Of a stretch of DNA of 64,000 bases, positions 1-11,604 are shown in pieces. How positions within the stretch are numbered: the stretch's first letter is position 1; each line of letters begins with the position of its first letter. Source of the stretch: Siphonodentalium dalli (lineage: Eukaryota; Mollusca; Scaphopoda; Gadilida; Siphonodentaliidae); contig CP136066.1 of NCBI GenBank assembly GCA_032622095.1, positions 107,651,319-107,715,318 of the forward strand. Reading direction: 5' to 3'. The position numbers and the translations under genes were made by a program. The notes below the pieces were generated by a model. That model was not told the DNA's origin and did not search any database. It saw only the letters and a program-made list of their open reading frames with translations.

Positions 1-1
1 T

Positions 2-960
2 GTTAATGATATGCACAGATCTAATAACCTATCACTTTTATCCTTTGCTGATGACACAACTGTGTATTCTTCACATCACAACCTTGATTATTTGTATGAC
101 TACTTCAACAAAGAGCTTGGAAAAATTGAGTACTTGGTGTAGAGCAAACAAACTATCATTAAATACAAATAAGACTAAATATATGGTGATACAACCAATA
201 AATGGCCCGTATTTAGTTGCAAATAGAATGTTGAATATAAATAAACAGCCGATTGAAAGAATATGATCCGATTGTCAAGAAAAATCTTTCAAATTTTTAG
301 GTATTCACATAGATGAACATCTGACATTTGAATACCATGTGAAAGCTGTTTGTGCGAAAATGTCTAATTCTCTTTATGCTATAAATCGAGTAAAAATGTC
401 CTTTCTTTCGATTGTCTTAGAATGCTATATCTTACCTTAGTACATTCTCATATTCTTTATGGAATTGAGTTATGGGGAAATGCGAGTACTCAAAATCAAG
501 TTATTGTACTACAGAAAAAGGCAATTCGAGCTATTAATAAAAAACGCTACAATAGTCACACCGAACCATTATTTAAATCTAATAACATTTTGAAGCTGCA
601 GGATGAGTATATGCATCGGATATGTCTATTTATGCACGACTGGAAATATGTAAATGTTCCCAAATCATTTGTTAATAGTTTTAGAATATATAAAAATCCG
701 AGTATGAGTACTAGGTCCTCAGGAAAAATACAGGAAACAAGGGCTCGCATTAAATTCACTGAAAAACTACCCCTCCATGTAATGTATTTAAAAAAAATTG
801 GAACACTCTGGACGTTACTCTACAGAATATCCAATCGAAGTCAGGCTTTAAGAACAAATTTACCAAATCTATTATTGACAATTATTCTTCGAATATTAAG
901 TGCAAAAACAAGTTTTGTCCAGATTGTACTAAAAAGATAGAATTAACTCTAACTTTTGGA
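2..960 (+). pseudogene. Decayed 3' end of a non-LTR retrotransposon reverse transcriptase
   Basis: Three reading-frame segments together resemble the end of a LINE reverse transcriptase. The first, from base 2, carries SFADDTTVYSS, the catalytic motif C of the RT palm. The second (about 110-410) carries LSLNTNKTKYMV and KFLGIHIDEHLTFEYH, typical of the RT thumb. The third (422-940) carries LVHSHILYGIELWGN and a basic C-terminal region. Frame changes near 110 and 415 and an in-frame TGA at 264-266 show that it is dead. The 5' part lies outside the window or is truncated. The motifs fit the broad Jockey/CR1-like LINE group; the exact clade cannot be told from this fragment. Confidence 0.85.
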
Positions 961-1740
961 ATTGAACTTCCAATAAGGAAAGAAATTATAATTATAAAAC
1001 GACCTTCTCTCATTAGTAAAATGAATTTAAAAAAATGAGAAGATGTGCCTGATGAATATATATGTAAATGCATGTATGCATGCTTATGTGTATATATGCA
1101 TGTAGATATATATATTTTTTTTGCAATCCTCTGTGTTGTTGAGTGCCTATATTCAGTGCAAATATTAACTATTTGGTGCAAACTGATTATAACATTGTCT
1201 AGTTTGAACAGTTTTATCTCTGAACTTTATAGCTAAAGATTAAAATTCTTTAATCAAATAATCAAATTGTAAACAACGCAGACACACACACAAAGCCTCG
1301 TGTCATTATTATTTCATTATTTCATTATATTATATGGTTTGAACCCCACCCAGTATGTCAATTTTGCATAAATGCCAATTTTGTATAAATTTGTATATCT
1401 TCCATATTTTTGTCCATATTTTCCGTTTCCAAATGGTGGCGACAGGAAGACGACCATATGGTCATGCCACCACCATATGACATATTATTGTTTATTATTT
1501 AATTATATATGTGTAATACATTTTATGATGATATGCCATAATAAAATATTTACGTACTTACTTACTATTATCGTGCATCGTTCCCAGATTATCACACCAG
1601 AGACAGACAATGATGTATACAATCGGCAAACAATGAAAGTTTTAACATATATGAACTCATTGTAATGCACTGAACTCAGTAACCTTATAGTTTGTACTAT
1701 ACAGAGTAAAAACTTTGAGAAAACAGATAATTCATTAACA
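961..1740. other. Intergenic stretch without a recognisable gene
   Basis: AT-rich sequence with short simple repeats (TA-rich run near 1090-1120, CA-rich run near 1281-1292). Only short ORFs with no recognisable motif are present. Part may be 3' UTR of the adjacent LINE remnant. Confidence 0.5.
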
Positions 1741-1882
1741 TATAGCCTATTATATGTGGACCGGACCGTTTTGGACCGGTCCAGGCATGTGTACCGGACC
1801 GGAATGGACCGGACTTGACCGCCTTGGCAGTGGACCGGACCATCCAAGGTGGTCCGGTCCGGTCCGCACCACTAACACTGTA
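1741..1882 (-). mobile_element. hAT-like transposon end rich in GGACCGG
   Basis: Read on the - strand, the segment starts ACAGTGTTAGTGGTGCGG and runs into many copies of GGACCGG and CCGGTCC. A CAGTGTTRGTGGTG-like terminus followed by GGACCGG subterminal repeats is typical of hAT-type elements in animals. A second end of the same style is at 25139-25230. The partner terminus of this copy was not found, so it may be a solo or truncated end. Confidence 0.5.
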
Positions 1883-2004
1883 CCACTAACATAACACATG
1901 ACAAAATTGTACTAACTTTCTAACATGTTGTTTGTATCTTTGCACACTCCACAGTACCACATTATGAGACTGAGTATCCAATAGCCATCCATATGGATAT
2001 TTTA

Positions 2005-2172
2005 GTAAAAGTAATCAAAATGTAATCATGATTACAGGTACATTTAAAAGTAATCGATTACGATTACTTGTAATCAAGAAATGTCATGATTACTGATTAC
2101 AGATGATTACTCCAAATTTTTGTAATTGATTACTTTGATTACGATTACTGATTACGATTACCCCAACCCTGG
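2005..2172 (-). mobile_element. hAT-like transposon arm made of GTAATC/GATTAC repeats
   Basis: About a dozen GATTAC or GTAATC hexamers lie within 165 bp. Read on the - strand the outer end is CAGGGTTGGGGTAATCG, a hAT-style terminus (CAGGGTTGG) followed by self-complementary subterminal repeats. No transposase ORF and no matching second terminus were seen. The repeated hexamers can pair with each other, so the arm is foldback-prone. Confidence 0.5.
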
Positions 2173-3030
2173 CCTCAGGTACGAATTTTAGTGAAATTTC
2201 CTACCACATTCTTTAAATGTTTTTTAAGGATAGGAGTGAACTGAGAACCAAACGATGACACATCTTATTGCCCGAATGGTCAGTTAACATGAGAATGGAA
2301 ACGTAGGCCACATTATTTACCATGCAGATCGAACCAGCAAGAACTGATTTAGAAGAAACGAGTAAAAATTAGTCGACGTTTCCACTTCAGGTGGCCATTT
2401 TGGAAGCCATCTTGGTATATTTTTCCATTAAGGGTATACATTAATTTTGTAAACATTTTACACGATTTTCTCTCTTAAATATCAATATTATTCCATGGAT
2501 TTTCCCACATTCGGAATATACCAGAATACATAGCTTTCTCAACAATTTCTTCTGGCTCGATCCCCTTTATCGCGACCATACGAATAAGGTGTGATATGTT
2601 GTAATTTTCCAACAAGTTCTAAATCAAATGGGAGCTAATGTCGTAGCCACTTATGTTCGGAAGGTAGGGGTTCTTTTCGACCAATGCCGCATTGCATTTA
2701 GGAATGTAACATGAAACATATATAACTAATAAATGGGATGTACTTAAGAACATAAAATCGATCCATCTGACATTTGTAGAGATACTGTTATCTAAATCCA
2801 ATGAATTCAATACCATTCATTTGTTTCTTTCATTGCATCGGATCACGGTATGCGTGGTTTAAGACGCATGATAACTGACGTAAATAGACTACACCAGTGT
2901 AAAGGTTCCAATTATCGATTTTGGCTAAAACTACACACACTAATCACTAATCAAAACCCTAAAAAATTATAGAAATCGATAATAGCAGCCAAAATATCCT
3001 TAGGTCGAAGTGGAGAAAAAATATCGGAAA
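2173..3030. other. Intergenic stretch, no gene seen
   Basis: No ORF with recognisable motifs. The part near 2340-2420 (CAGGTGGCCATTTTGG and following) loosely resembles 57350-57430, so it is probably old dispersed repeat. Confidence 0.4.
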
Positions 3031-3039
3031 CTGGGAACA

Positions 3040-3645
3040 GGTCATTTCGTACCCTGACCCGCTCGTAAAAAGTCAACTCGTACCCGATTAAGAGTCAACT
3101 CGTACCCTCCATATCAGTCAACTCGTACCCCCCTGAGTCATTTCGTACCCTCTTATATTATTTAGGATACAGACCCATATTTCTACCGTAGATTGGCATG
3201 AGACCTTCCAAACACATAAGGAGCGCAGGGTACGAGATGAATCAGTATATCAAAGTCGGTGAAATGACTCAGTGTATGACATGGAAAAATCAGTGACTCA
3301 GGGTACGAGTTGACTTTGTGTGAAATTATATGAGACCTTCCAAACACATAAGGAGCGCAGGGTACGAGATGACTCAGTATATCAAAGTCGGTGAAATGAC
3401 TTAAGAGTGTATGACAACGTAAAATCAGTGACTCAGGGTACGAGTTGACTTAGTGAAATGACGAGAACTTCCAAACACACCAGGAGCGCAGGGTACGAGA
3501 TGACTCAGTATATCAAAGTCCGTGAAATGACTTAGAGTGTATGACATTGTAAAATCAGTGACTCAGGGTACGAGTTGACTTAGCTTTGGTAAATCGGGTA
3601 CGAGTTGGTAGGGTACGAAAATTCGAGGGTACGAATTGACTGTTA
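3040..3645. repeat. Tandem array built on GGTACGAG/GGTACGAA words, with ~131-bp higher-order units
   Basis: The words GGTACGAGTTGACT, GGTACGAGATGACT and TCATTTCGTACCC recur throughout. Between 3201 and 3590 there are three larger units: ACTTCCA/CCTTCCA followed by AACACA and GGAGCGCAGGGTACGAG starts at about 3201, 3333 and 3464, a period of 131-132 bp. Related GGTACGAAA words occur at four other loci (24358-24482, 53560-53850, 54935-55020 and 55585-55660). Confidence 0.85.
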
Positions 3646-5730
3646 TCCTCGGAAACCAGCCAAAAACTAGACACGTCTTGTTTTTGGAATTCGTTTGATG
3701 AATAGTTGAAAAATTGGGCACAAACACATCGGATGAAATAAAAAGGTATGGATGGCTTCGGAATGACTTCCGAAACACATATGAATATGTATAGGTTATG
3801 TCATCGCGTTTAAGTACACGTTCGCGAGAAATTATTGCGAGAAATTATTGATTTTATAACTAGGTTAAATGCCACTGAGCGGACAAGGAGATTGACGACC
3901 CAATTTCTTCGTCAGATTTGGCTAGTTTCCGATATGATATCTCGACTTCGATTCGTTCAATTTTGCCGAGTTAAATGTCAAATGAAAGGGAATTTTATTG
4001 CCAATAAGACAGACCTGATGGTATTTTGGAACCTTTACATTGGTATAGTCTATATTGCTATTTTAGTAATTTCCCTCAGGGACCTGTGTTTCTTTCCCGT
4101 TTCGATCGTTTCAAAGGTATAACTCAGTATATGGTTACAGTTATTTCGAAGCGACATTTGCGGATATTCGAATCGAGTGCCGACAATTCATATATATTTT
4201 TTGCTTGTTGAAATGTCAGTGAGTAAACAGATTAGCCAACCGGTCGCGCCCACGTGCATTCCCGTTATTATGTGATGAATCGACTGTTCCCACAACTAAA
4301 ATCCCCGCTTTTGTGATAACTGACGCTATCGATCTGGTATATACCTTATAAGAGCTCATTTAGATAACAGTTTTTGCCTAATAACATGGTCATTAACGTG
4401 TCTGTTTTACTTCGTTATGATGATTGGATTTAAACCAACGTCATCTTGACACGAGCTTATATACGTTTTCCCTTGTGTGCAGAAACCATTTTAGCGCTTA
4501 TAGCAGGCATTAGCCCGTTAATGGTCTCTATTCGCAGAAATGTAAAACAAAATGGAACTACGCCTGGTCATGTCCCCTCCCCCTTTGATTAACCCTGAAT
4601 CCGATATATCTATAATGGTGGATATGGCTATATAACAATAGGAATGCGACTGCTCCTGGTTGGTTACCAATTAGTTAAAAGGAAACATGGCAGGTGATCA
4701 CGTTAACGCCATCTGAACGTTTGTTCATATGTACATCGATTATCTTTGAAGTTGAGTGCAGACGAATGTTATATATTATAATTGCTAATAAATTCAAAAC
4801 ATTTTAGATATCAGGATAACTCTCCAGGTGGGGCACTCTTGTGATACTAACTGGATGTACCTGTATCACATTTATGGACACCTTCCTGTGCTCTTTACAG
4901 ACACTTTTGAGTTTAGACCCAAAAATATAAGCAAGTGTATAGATCTGGATTAACGTACTTGATGGGATCAACGAGAAAACCGAAACTGAGACAAAAATAT
5001 AATGAAACAATCACAAAAATAACATTAATTTCGAGCTGGACAAAAGTTATAATGGAAATATGCATGGATGGGGACCGCAAATACTGAAATAGGTTTAGAA
5101 TGCAACGTATATCAAGTATTATCAACATACCACTGATTCGTCTATATTGTCTTATTCTATACCATAAATCATTAAACAATTACCACTTGATCAAGATTAA
5201 GAAAGTATACAATTTTTGCAGCTAATCCTCATTGGTTTGATTTGATAAGTATGTCTAACTTGATAAATTGTTATTCATACAGCACATATTCGGGCAGCTG
5301 GTGATTACATGTTAAAGTGATGTGAAACACTCCGGTAAGGTGATCAAATATCAATGGATAATAATCTTGCTCAAAGTAGTAATTTTAACAAATATTATAT
5401 CCAAATTGACAACACACACCGTCATTCTTATATATTAATTAAATGCAGTGACTCGACGGCGAAATCGTTTTCGTTAGTTTATCGCCGATAGATGCGTCCC
5501 GAATCGAGTAGTAAATATTTTCATTTGAGCGTAGTTCAGACGATGATTGCTATGGAGTGGTACGGTCGATTTGCTTCAGATTTTCGGCGATATTAGTAGA
5601 ATGGTACATTCCTCCAGTTGGCACAGCGCCTGAACTTATCAGTTTCACGCACCCAAACAAGTACATAATATGTCTTTAATGAGTTGGGGGCTTCATGGAG
5701 GTCGGATGATAATTTGAGGGGTGATTGCTG
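3646..5730. other. Intergenic stretch, no gene seen
   Basis: Only scattered ORFs under 100 codons, none with recognisable domains or sensible splice context. No inverted repeats or long tandem repeats were found by eye. Confidence 0.4.
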
Positions 5731-5734
5731 ACTA

Positions 5735-6015
5735 TAGCCTTTATCCGATTCGATGGTCCCCGTATCATCAGATTACTACAACAACAACAACAACAACAAT
5801 TTTTGAAATGCCGCTTCAGTTATTGGAATCGATTAATTGCCCAAAAATAATGCTAACCACAGTCAACTATAGAATGAAATTGCCCAAAACCTGTTACTTA
5901 TCAACATTTTGTTCAACGAAATTTTGCCGGTTTGTCAAATATCTGACACAAAAAGGCCACTTGATTTTAGAGTCATCCATCTTCATCCGCAATTTGGTCC
6001 GAGACCATCTTCTCA
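5735..6015 (+). mobile_element. MITE family 1, truncated copy
   Basis: Shares TCCGATTCGATGGTCCCC, a (CAA)n run at about 5778-5800, GAATCGATTAATTGC and ATCCATCTTCATCCGCAATT with the complete copies at 17763-18171 and 55034-55468. Its left terminal repeat is decayed (CTTTATCCGATT instead of TTAAAGGTACTCAATCCGAT) and the right end is missing. Confidence 0.75.
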
Positions 6016-6357
6016 TTTTTTTTTACCTGACTTCATCATATTTTACCGGAGTAGAGCCTGGCGTACCATGTTTTACAGGGCTTTTGCCAAAGTTGTTTTT
6101 ACAAGGGCGTGAGCGATAACTCTATTCACAATAGCACATTACGCAGCTGATGTGTTTTTGTGTCTCTTTTGTGAGAAGAAAATCATATTTTATTAGTTAA
6201 TCAGTTGAAAACAATTGTACCCGGTGTCATACTCCAAAGTTAACATAATGGGACAAAAATTTTGATTATATATAAATAAGCTAAGCCAAGACGAGTTTTA
6301 ACACCTTATGTAACCACATGTGTAATTCATATGACCTCCAATCTGTTGGCTCTAATT

Positions 6358-6885
6358 TTAAAGATGGATTATCTCTTTAAATAACAAAATTGAAATAGTT
6401 GTGTGGGTATAAAATAATAAATATGAACTGAAAAGAAAGGCTTCTATCAATTAATATTGATTTTATTTCGAATATTTTATTGGGCCCGTTTATTTGTCTA
6501 TTTTTAGAACAGACAATTCGGGTGATACCATATAGCGATATAGAGCATTATGCTGTTCCTATTGCTACAAACCGAACGTCAAATGTCCCAGATTGATTGG
6601 TTGTATTGTTTTATTCCATAATTATAAGCGATAATGAGTATAATTAACATTTATTTGTGACAAAATCTGACAAAATTACACAATAAAATTTCTGGTCTCT
6701 GTAAACAGTAACCACTATTGTTCGTTAGCTAAACAACCACACCTTTTTAGGCCAGAAAATATTCGAAATAAAATCAATATTAATCGATAGAAGCATTTCC
6801 GGCCAGGAGTCTTCGATTCAGATCTAATATTTTATACCCTGGTAACTATATAATACATGTTTACAAAGAGATAATCCACCTTTAA
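6358..6885. mobile_element. MITE family 2, 528-bp foldback flanked by TTAA
   Basis: Begins TTAAAGATGGATTATCTC and ends with the near mirror GAGATAATCCACCTTTAA. The inverted arms are long: roughly 120 bp at each end can pair, including TCTATCAATTAATATTGATT against AATCAATATTAATCGATAGA. A second copy of almost equal length (529 bp) is at 27215-27743 with its core in the opposite orientation. TTAA at both ends suggests insertion at TTAA. It has no coding capacity. Confidence 0.85.
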
Positions 6886-6890
6886 GGCTT

Positions 6891-7205
6891 CTAAACGCAT
6901 AACCCGGTACCGGTACTACCGTGGTAAATTACCCGAATATCGAGGTAAACAACCCTGGTAGAATTACTATAGTAGAACCACCACATACATATTTACATCC
7001 AGGTAAAATACCTTGGTGAAATAAATGGGTGTTTCTATTTCACTAAAGTAAATACATTGGTGGGGCTACATGTGTGTATATAAAAAGGTGACGATTCACT
7101 AGACACATTTTACCACCCTTGTAAAATTACCTCATTTTACCTGTTCAAATCATCACGGTAAATACCACGTTGTAATCACCACATGTGGGTTACGTTAGAG
7201 TTTCT
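6891..7205. mobile_element. Short TIR element with GGTAAA/TTACC subrepeats
   Basis: The left end CTAAACGCATAACCCGGTAC and the right end GTGGGTTACGTTAG are imperfect inverted repeats. Both are followed inward by GTGGTAAATTACC-like words (CGTGGTAAATTACC at left, GGTAAATACCACG at right). Many TTTACC/GGTAAA words lie between them. It abuts the MITE at 6358-6885, which suggests nested or sequential insertion. Confidence 0.5.
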
Positions 7206-7803
7206 AACGGATTATAACAGTGTGTGGGTCCTAAAACAAACTTTGTTGTATTATTATATAGGGTGATACAGTTTACTAATTCTCTCATTTTGCGACAAGT
7301 ACGCACCTTTACTGAATGGACATGATTCTGTCGATATTGAGGATCATACTAGAATATTTGAGGGGAGCCTTTCAATCTCATTTATAATTTATCATGACTC
7401 CATATATTGCGAACTAAAACATCTATACTTGGGCTTATTAAAGGGAACCCTCGCCCCAAAATGGGGGGGGGGTATAGTTATACACTGGCTCTATAGAGTA
7501 TGATGAAAGGTGCATATCTTCTGTTGAAGAGTTGGGATGGGTACACTTTGCTGGAATTTTACGTTCTCTTAATTATCCCATGCAGAGCCGAGATTAATTT
7601 GAGCATGAAGTGCAAAATACAATCATATATATGTATACCCTTTTGGCACAAGTTTCACCCTTCCCTTTTCTGTTGAAAGTTATCCCTGAGCTCTACTTAG
7701 TGGCAATCCGACTTTACTTTATTACCACAACTATATACATGAAGCTTGAACATTAATTTTGTTCGGAATTAGGATGGTGAATGTTGAGTTTCAGTCGCTG
7801 TAC
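7206..7803. other. Intergenic stretch, no gene seen
   Basis: Contains a G10 run near 7464-7473 and otherwise unremarkable AT-rich DNA. Confidence 0.4.
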
Positions 7804-8280
7804 TTAAAGGTACTCAACCCGATAAAACTCCTCTCAATTACTATTTCAATGGCTTCGGGGGTCAAAAATATTTGATTCGAGTCGAGGAAGTCACCCATCA
7901 AAGCTCAGATTTGTTAGATATCGATTTTAGAAATCTATTATTTTTCATTATCGGGAATTCTTCCTGGCCCAGTACGTAGTCAATTATTACCACTTGATTA
8001 TAGAGTTATCCATCCTTGTCTGTTTGAATAGAATTTTGGCGTAAAATCTCGAGCATGTTACCAAATTGACGGCAGTTATAAGTACTCATCTCGAGAACAT
8101 AAGAATTTTCAAAAATCAATATCTAATAACTCTGAGCTTTGTTTGATGGGTTCCTCGACTCGAATCAAATATTTTTTACCCCCAAAGCCAAAGAAATAGT
8201 AATATAGGACCCTCTGATCGGATTGTTGTTGTTGGAATCTGTTGAGATGGGGACCCTCTTTACGGGTTGAGTACCTTTAA
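7804..8280. mobile_element. MITE family 1, complete copy (477 bp)
   Basis: Starts TTAAAGGTACTCAACCCG and ends CGGGTTGAGTACCTTTAA, a clean terminal inverted repeat with TTAA at both outer edges. Inside, a second inverted pair of about 90 bp (TTTGATTCGAGTCGAGGAAG at left, CCTCGACTCGAATCAAATAT at right) makes most of the element a foldback. No ORF of note. Confidence 0.9.
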
Positions 8281-8446
8281 TCTCGCCATATTTAACTGGC
8301 ATGTGAAGTGTGGAAACAATAGTATATATTACATCAATTGGAATACCGATAGTTAAAGTGGGTTATTTTCTGTAAACACGAATAATTATGTTGATCATGA
8401 TTTAGGCCGACCCGTCAAAATTCAAGAATGGAAACAAGTCAATCTT

Positions 8447-8560
8447 GAAAAAAACATCTACTAGACATACATAATCCAAAAAACATCTACTAGACATACA
8501 TGATCCGTTTTCAGGTCGATCGATCGCTTTTAACAAACAAACAAACAAACAAACAAAAAT
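8447..8560. repeat. 29-bp tandem duplication and (CAAA)n run
   Basis: AAAAACATCTACTAGACATA followed by CATRATCC occurs twice back to back (about 8449-8506). A run of CAAA units follows at about 8534-8558. Confidence 0.85.
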
Positions 8561-8813
8561 ATGGAATCCGACTACATATGTTTAAAAGTGAGAGTGTATT
8601 TGAAAGATCATATAAAATTTCAATGATACTTGAATAGTTTGATCAGATATCCATCAAAATTGGACAGCTTGTAAAGCAATCCCAAGCAGATACAATGAGA
8701 AAGTGTGTGATGAAAAAAAAGAACAGTCAGGAACCTGTCAATTTGCTTCGGAAATATCTTAAACTTGTTTAAGTCCTCTTGAGGCTGAGTAATATTAATA
8801 ACATAAACCCCAT

Positions 8814-8897
8814 GCACTAACTTGACAACATAGAATAAAACTATTATTATATACCCCACTAACTTGACAACATAGAATAAAACTATTATTATTTTAT
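8814..8897. repeat. 42-bp tandem duplication
   Basis: CACTAACTTGACAACATAGA and its continuation to ATTATTAT occurs at 8814 and again at 8856. Confidence 0.9.
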
Positions 8898-9396
8898 GAA
8901 GTATTAACTTTCATTGATCCCTCTCTTTGATTCTCTGGATGAGTATGAGTACAGCGTATGCTATTGGAAAGGTGCAGTTGGAAATTTGAAGGTATTAACC
9001 CCACCCAAGTATTCAAAGACCCATAAATACGCCCACGCAATATATATTCAGCATTATGCAAAATCGATACTAAATTACGCGGGTGTATTATCGACCGTCA
9101 ATGAAAGTACTAATGAAAAGCCAGGCAATGTGTTTATAGATGACAGCTACAACCTCATGAACCTACCGGGTACCTTATATCACTGCCCATCGGCTAGCTG
9201 TGGACAATGAAAGAGTATTATCCATTGCATACCTGATTGGAAACCATGACAACATGGAATGCTCTGAGTACACAAAAATTAGACATTAGCCAACGTCATT
9301 TGTAGAAACATGTCCTGCGTTCGATGTACTAGTACGAAACATCGATAACCTCACCTGGTGGCAGAAGTGGTATCAAATACACGAGAAGTCTTTGTT
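8898..9396 (+). other. Region upstream of the Rieske start codon
   Basis: Probably holds the 5' UTR and perhaps the promoter of the Rieske gene. An uninterrupted 98-codon frame at 8914-9210 is present but has no recognisable motif and no convincing splice donor linking it to the next exon. Upstream noncoding exons cannot be excluded. Confidence 0.35.
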
Positions 9397-9601
9397 ATGA
9401 CGGCACGTTTACAAGTTGGTGAGACGACATCGAAGTCTGACGATGAAGCAGAATTCTCCTGGATATATATTTCAAGCATCAACGAGTTATCTTCGAAGAA
9501 ATGTCACCATCTTTACAGCAACGAGGGAAAAGACAGAGACGTTGCACTATTCTTTGGAAGCAAGAAATTCCACGCTATTTCAGCTTGGTGTAGTCATATG
9601 G
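9397..9601 (+). CDS. Rieske [2Fe-2S] domain protein (RFESD-like), coding exon 1
   Basis: The gene encodes a predicted 134-residue soluble Rieske protein in three coding exons (205 + 116 + 84 nt). The iron-sulfur ligands are C65 and H67 in CSHMG (box I) and C88 and H91 in CPWHAYMF (box II), with GGPL directly after box I. The length and the layout match the vertebrate RFESD family, small stand-alone Rieske proteins of presumed redox function. This exon supplies residues 1-68 and the first base of Gly69, then splices at GTATGT (9602), so the intron splits box I. I chose the ATG at 9397 because it is the first in frame; a GTG lies 39 nt upstream, and a short disordered N-terminus precedes the domain. 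No signal peptide or membrane segment is visible. The frame is uninterrupted and both splice junctions keep phase, so the gene looks functional. Cellular role and substrate are unknown. Confidence 0.88.
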
Positions 9602-10759
9602 GTATGTATATAGGTACCTATATATCACTGTATATATAGATAGAAAAGTGAAAACTTACGATAGCCCATTGTGGAATATGTTTCTTGAGGAATGTTAACT
9701 CTAAGGAAAACTTGAAAACTTGTACCCGTGAGGGTATAACACAAATATTTTTCACCGACATTTACGTTTTTCGGTCAAAATAGTATAGACCCACCCGCAT
9801 AAATCACTACATCTGTTCAGTACCACAGTTATTGGAAAATGTTATCGAAAATGGCACATACACAACTCTTTAATAATGTCTTTGTCGTCGATTTTTTTAT
9901 AAGAATTTCCAACAACTGTGTACGTTACAAACAGTTTTAGTCGTACATAAATTGTATGATAATGCAGGGGGGGGGGGTTGGGTTGTAAAAAATATTGCAG
10001 GACGGTATGCCGTATTTTTGCCTCTGGCCATTTTGGGGACACGCACCCCCCAAATATGATAGATAGATAGAAAGAACACCAGATTTTAGACACACACCAA
10101 CCCAACCAGAAAATTATTTGGGATACTCCCAAAAGTGATATACTCCATTATTATTATTTGCCTTGACCTTGGTGACAGTTTTAGTTGTAAAATATGGAAA
10201 AATTATAAACTTTGAAGACTTTTATATCAATCTGAGTGAGTGATCTATGGTTGTGCATATTACGTAACCCGCTGCCTTTGCTTGTTGTATCACGAAACAT
10301 CTTGTATGTTCAAGTAATTGCACCTTTAAATTTGTTTTTGACAACATGATGTCCAGAAAAAAAAATCAAAAGCATATTATGTAGATTATTACTGGTATAA
10401 ATAATATGTCTTAGAACAGGCTAAAATAGCAAATGATTGCAGTAATCAAAGTACACACATGTCTTTGAAGGTAAACCTGGGAAAGCAAATCAATATATAT
10501 ACGCCTTAAGTGTTCTAATGCATGCCCAAGTTACACATATCATGGGTAAAGCTGACAGCTGTATCATATATAGTAACGCTGTAACCATCCATTATGCGTA
10601 TCACTTTTCGTTCTATTTCTATTTGATAACTTCGAACATCTGTCGATATATTAAACTTTATATATACCGCCACGTGTGATCAACAGGCTGGCTACATTTA
10701 CGCCGTATAACAAGCCGCTTGGCGACCACGAACATTTATTATTTTATTATGTAATGGAT
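9602..10759 (+). other. Start of Rieske intron 1, low-complexity
   Basis: Contains a run of Gs at about 9967-9976, a GATA run near 10058-10070 and otherwise AT-rich DNA. No gene is seen. Confidence 0.45.
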
Positions 10760-10883
10760 AATATTCGAAGCAGAGGGTAATATTATTTATTTATTGACCT
10801 CCAAGTTTGGAGAGCGACTGGTAATATTTACAAATCAGACAACACGAAGTATGACATGCAAGGGTTACATAACAAATACATGC

Positions 10884-11185
10884 ATACAAAAATAATAATA
10901 ATAATAAAAAATAAATAAAAAAACACACACACACCCTCACAAATAAATAACATATTGATATTAACAGAGAGAGTCATATGTCACATGCATACGGCTCAAC
11001 GAGCGCTTCATTGTCCCAGACATACATCGCACTAATGCGGTCCTAGTCATATACAGTGGAAGAGCGATCAATAATCAAATAAAATATCACTATATACAGA
11101 GAGGCATATGTCGCATGCATACGGTTATACGACATATCGATGTGCTCTATTGTCCCTGGCAATTGTCGCACGCATGTGTTCGTAT
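10884..11185. repeat. Microsatellites and a diverged ~130-bp tandem duplication
   Basis: An (AAT)n run and a CA run occupy about 10890-10936. The segment with CATATGTCACATGCATACGG (10975) recurs as CATATGTCGCATGCATACGG (11105), followed in both cases by CATTGTCCC/TATTGTCCC and GTCGCAC/ATCGCAC, a spacing of 130 bp. Confidence 0.65.
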
Positions 11186-11604
11186 TTATATATAGGCTGG
11201 CTAAAGTATTGCGAAGTCCATAGTGGTGTCAGAGCTTCAATGGCGCACTAGAACATAGATCTTACACGAATTAGTCTACACGCTATTAGAAGAAATATAG
11301 CAGCGTCCAGAAGTAAGTCTTCCAAGCAATCCAGGAACTTCTCGGTGAGTGTTTGAAGTGTGCTACCAAGAAATAGAGCGAACAGATGAATTTCGTCAAG
11401 AGCAAGCAACTCCATCGAAGTGACCACGCCATAGCGTGTCAGTATTCCGTCCCAGAATTGGTTCCGAAGAAAAAGCAGAGGTAATGACTGGTTGATTCTT
11501 GACCGATTACCCGAAGCTGAAAATATTATATAACTTAAAACCCACCCATCGAACTGTCATTTGAGCCAGTTATCCAATTGGTCTGGCATACAGCTCTGTC
11601 TTGA

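Noticed and set aside
8914-9210. 98-codon ORF as a first exon of the Rieske gene
   Set aside because: No recognisable motif and no phase-compatible donor/acceptor linking it to 9397; the Rieske frame already has its own ATG.
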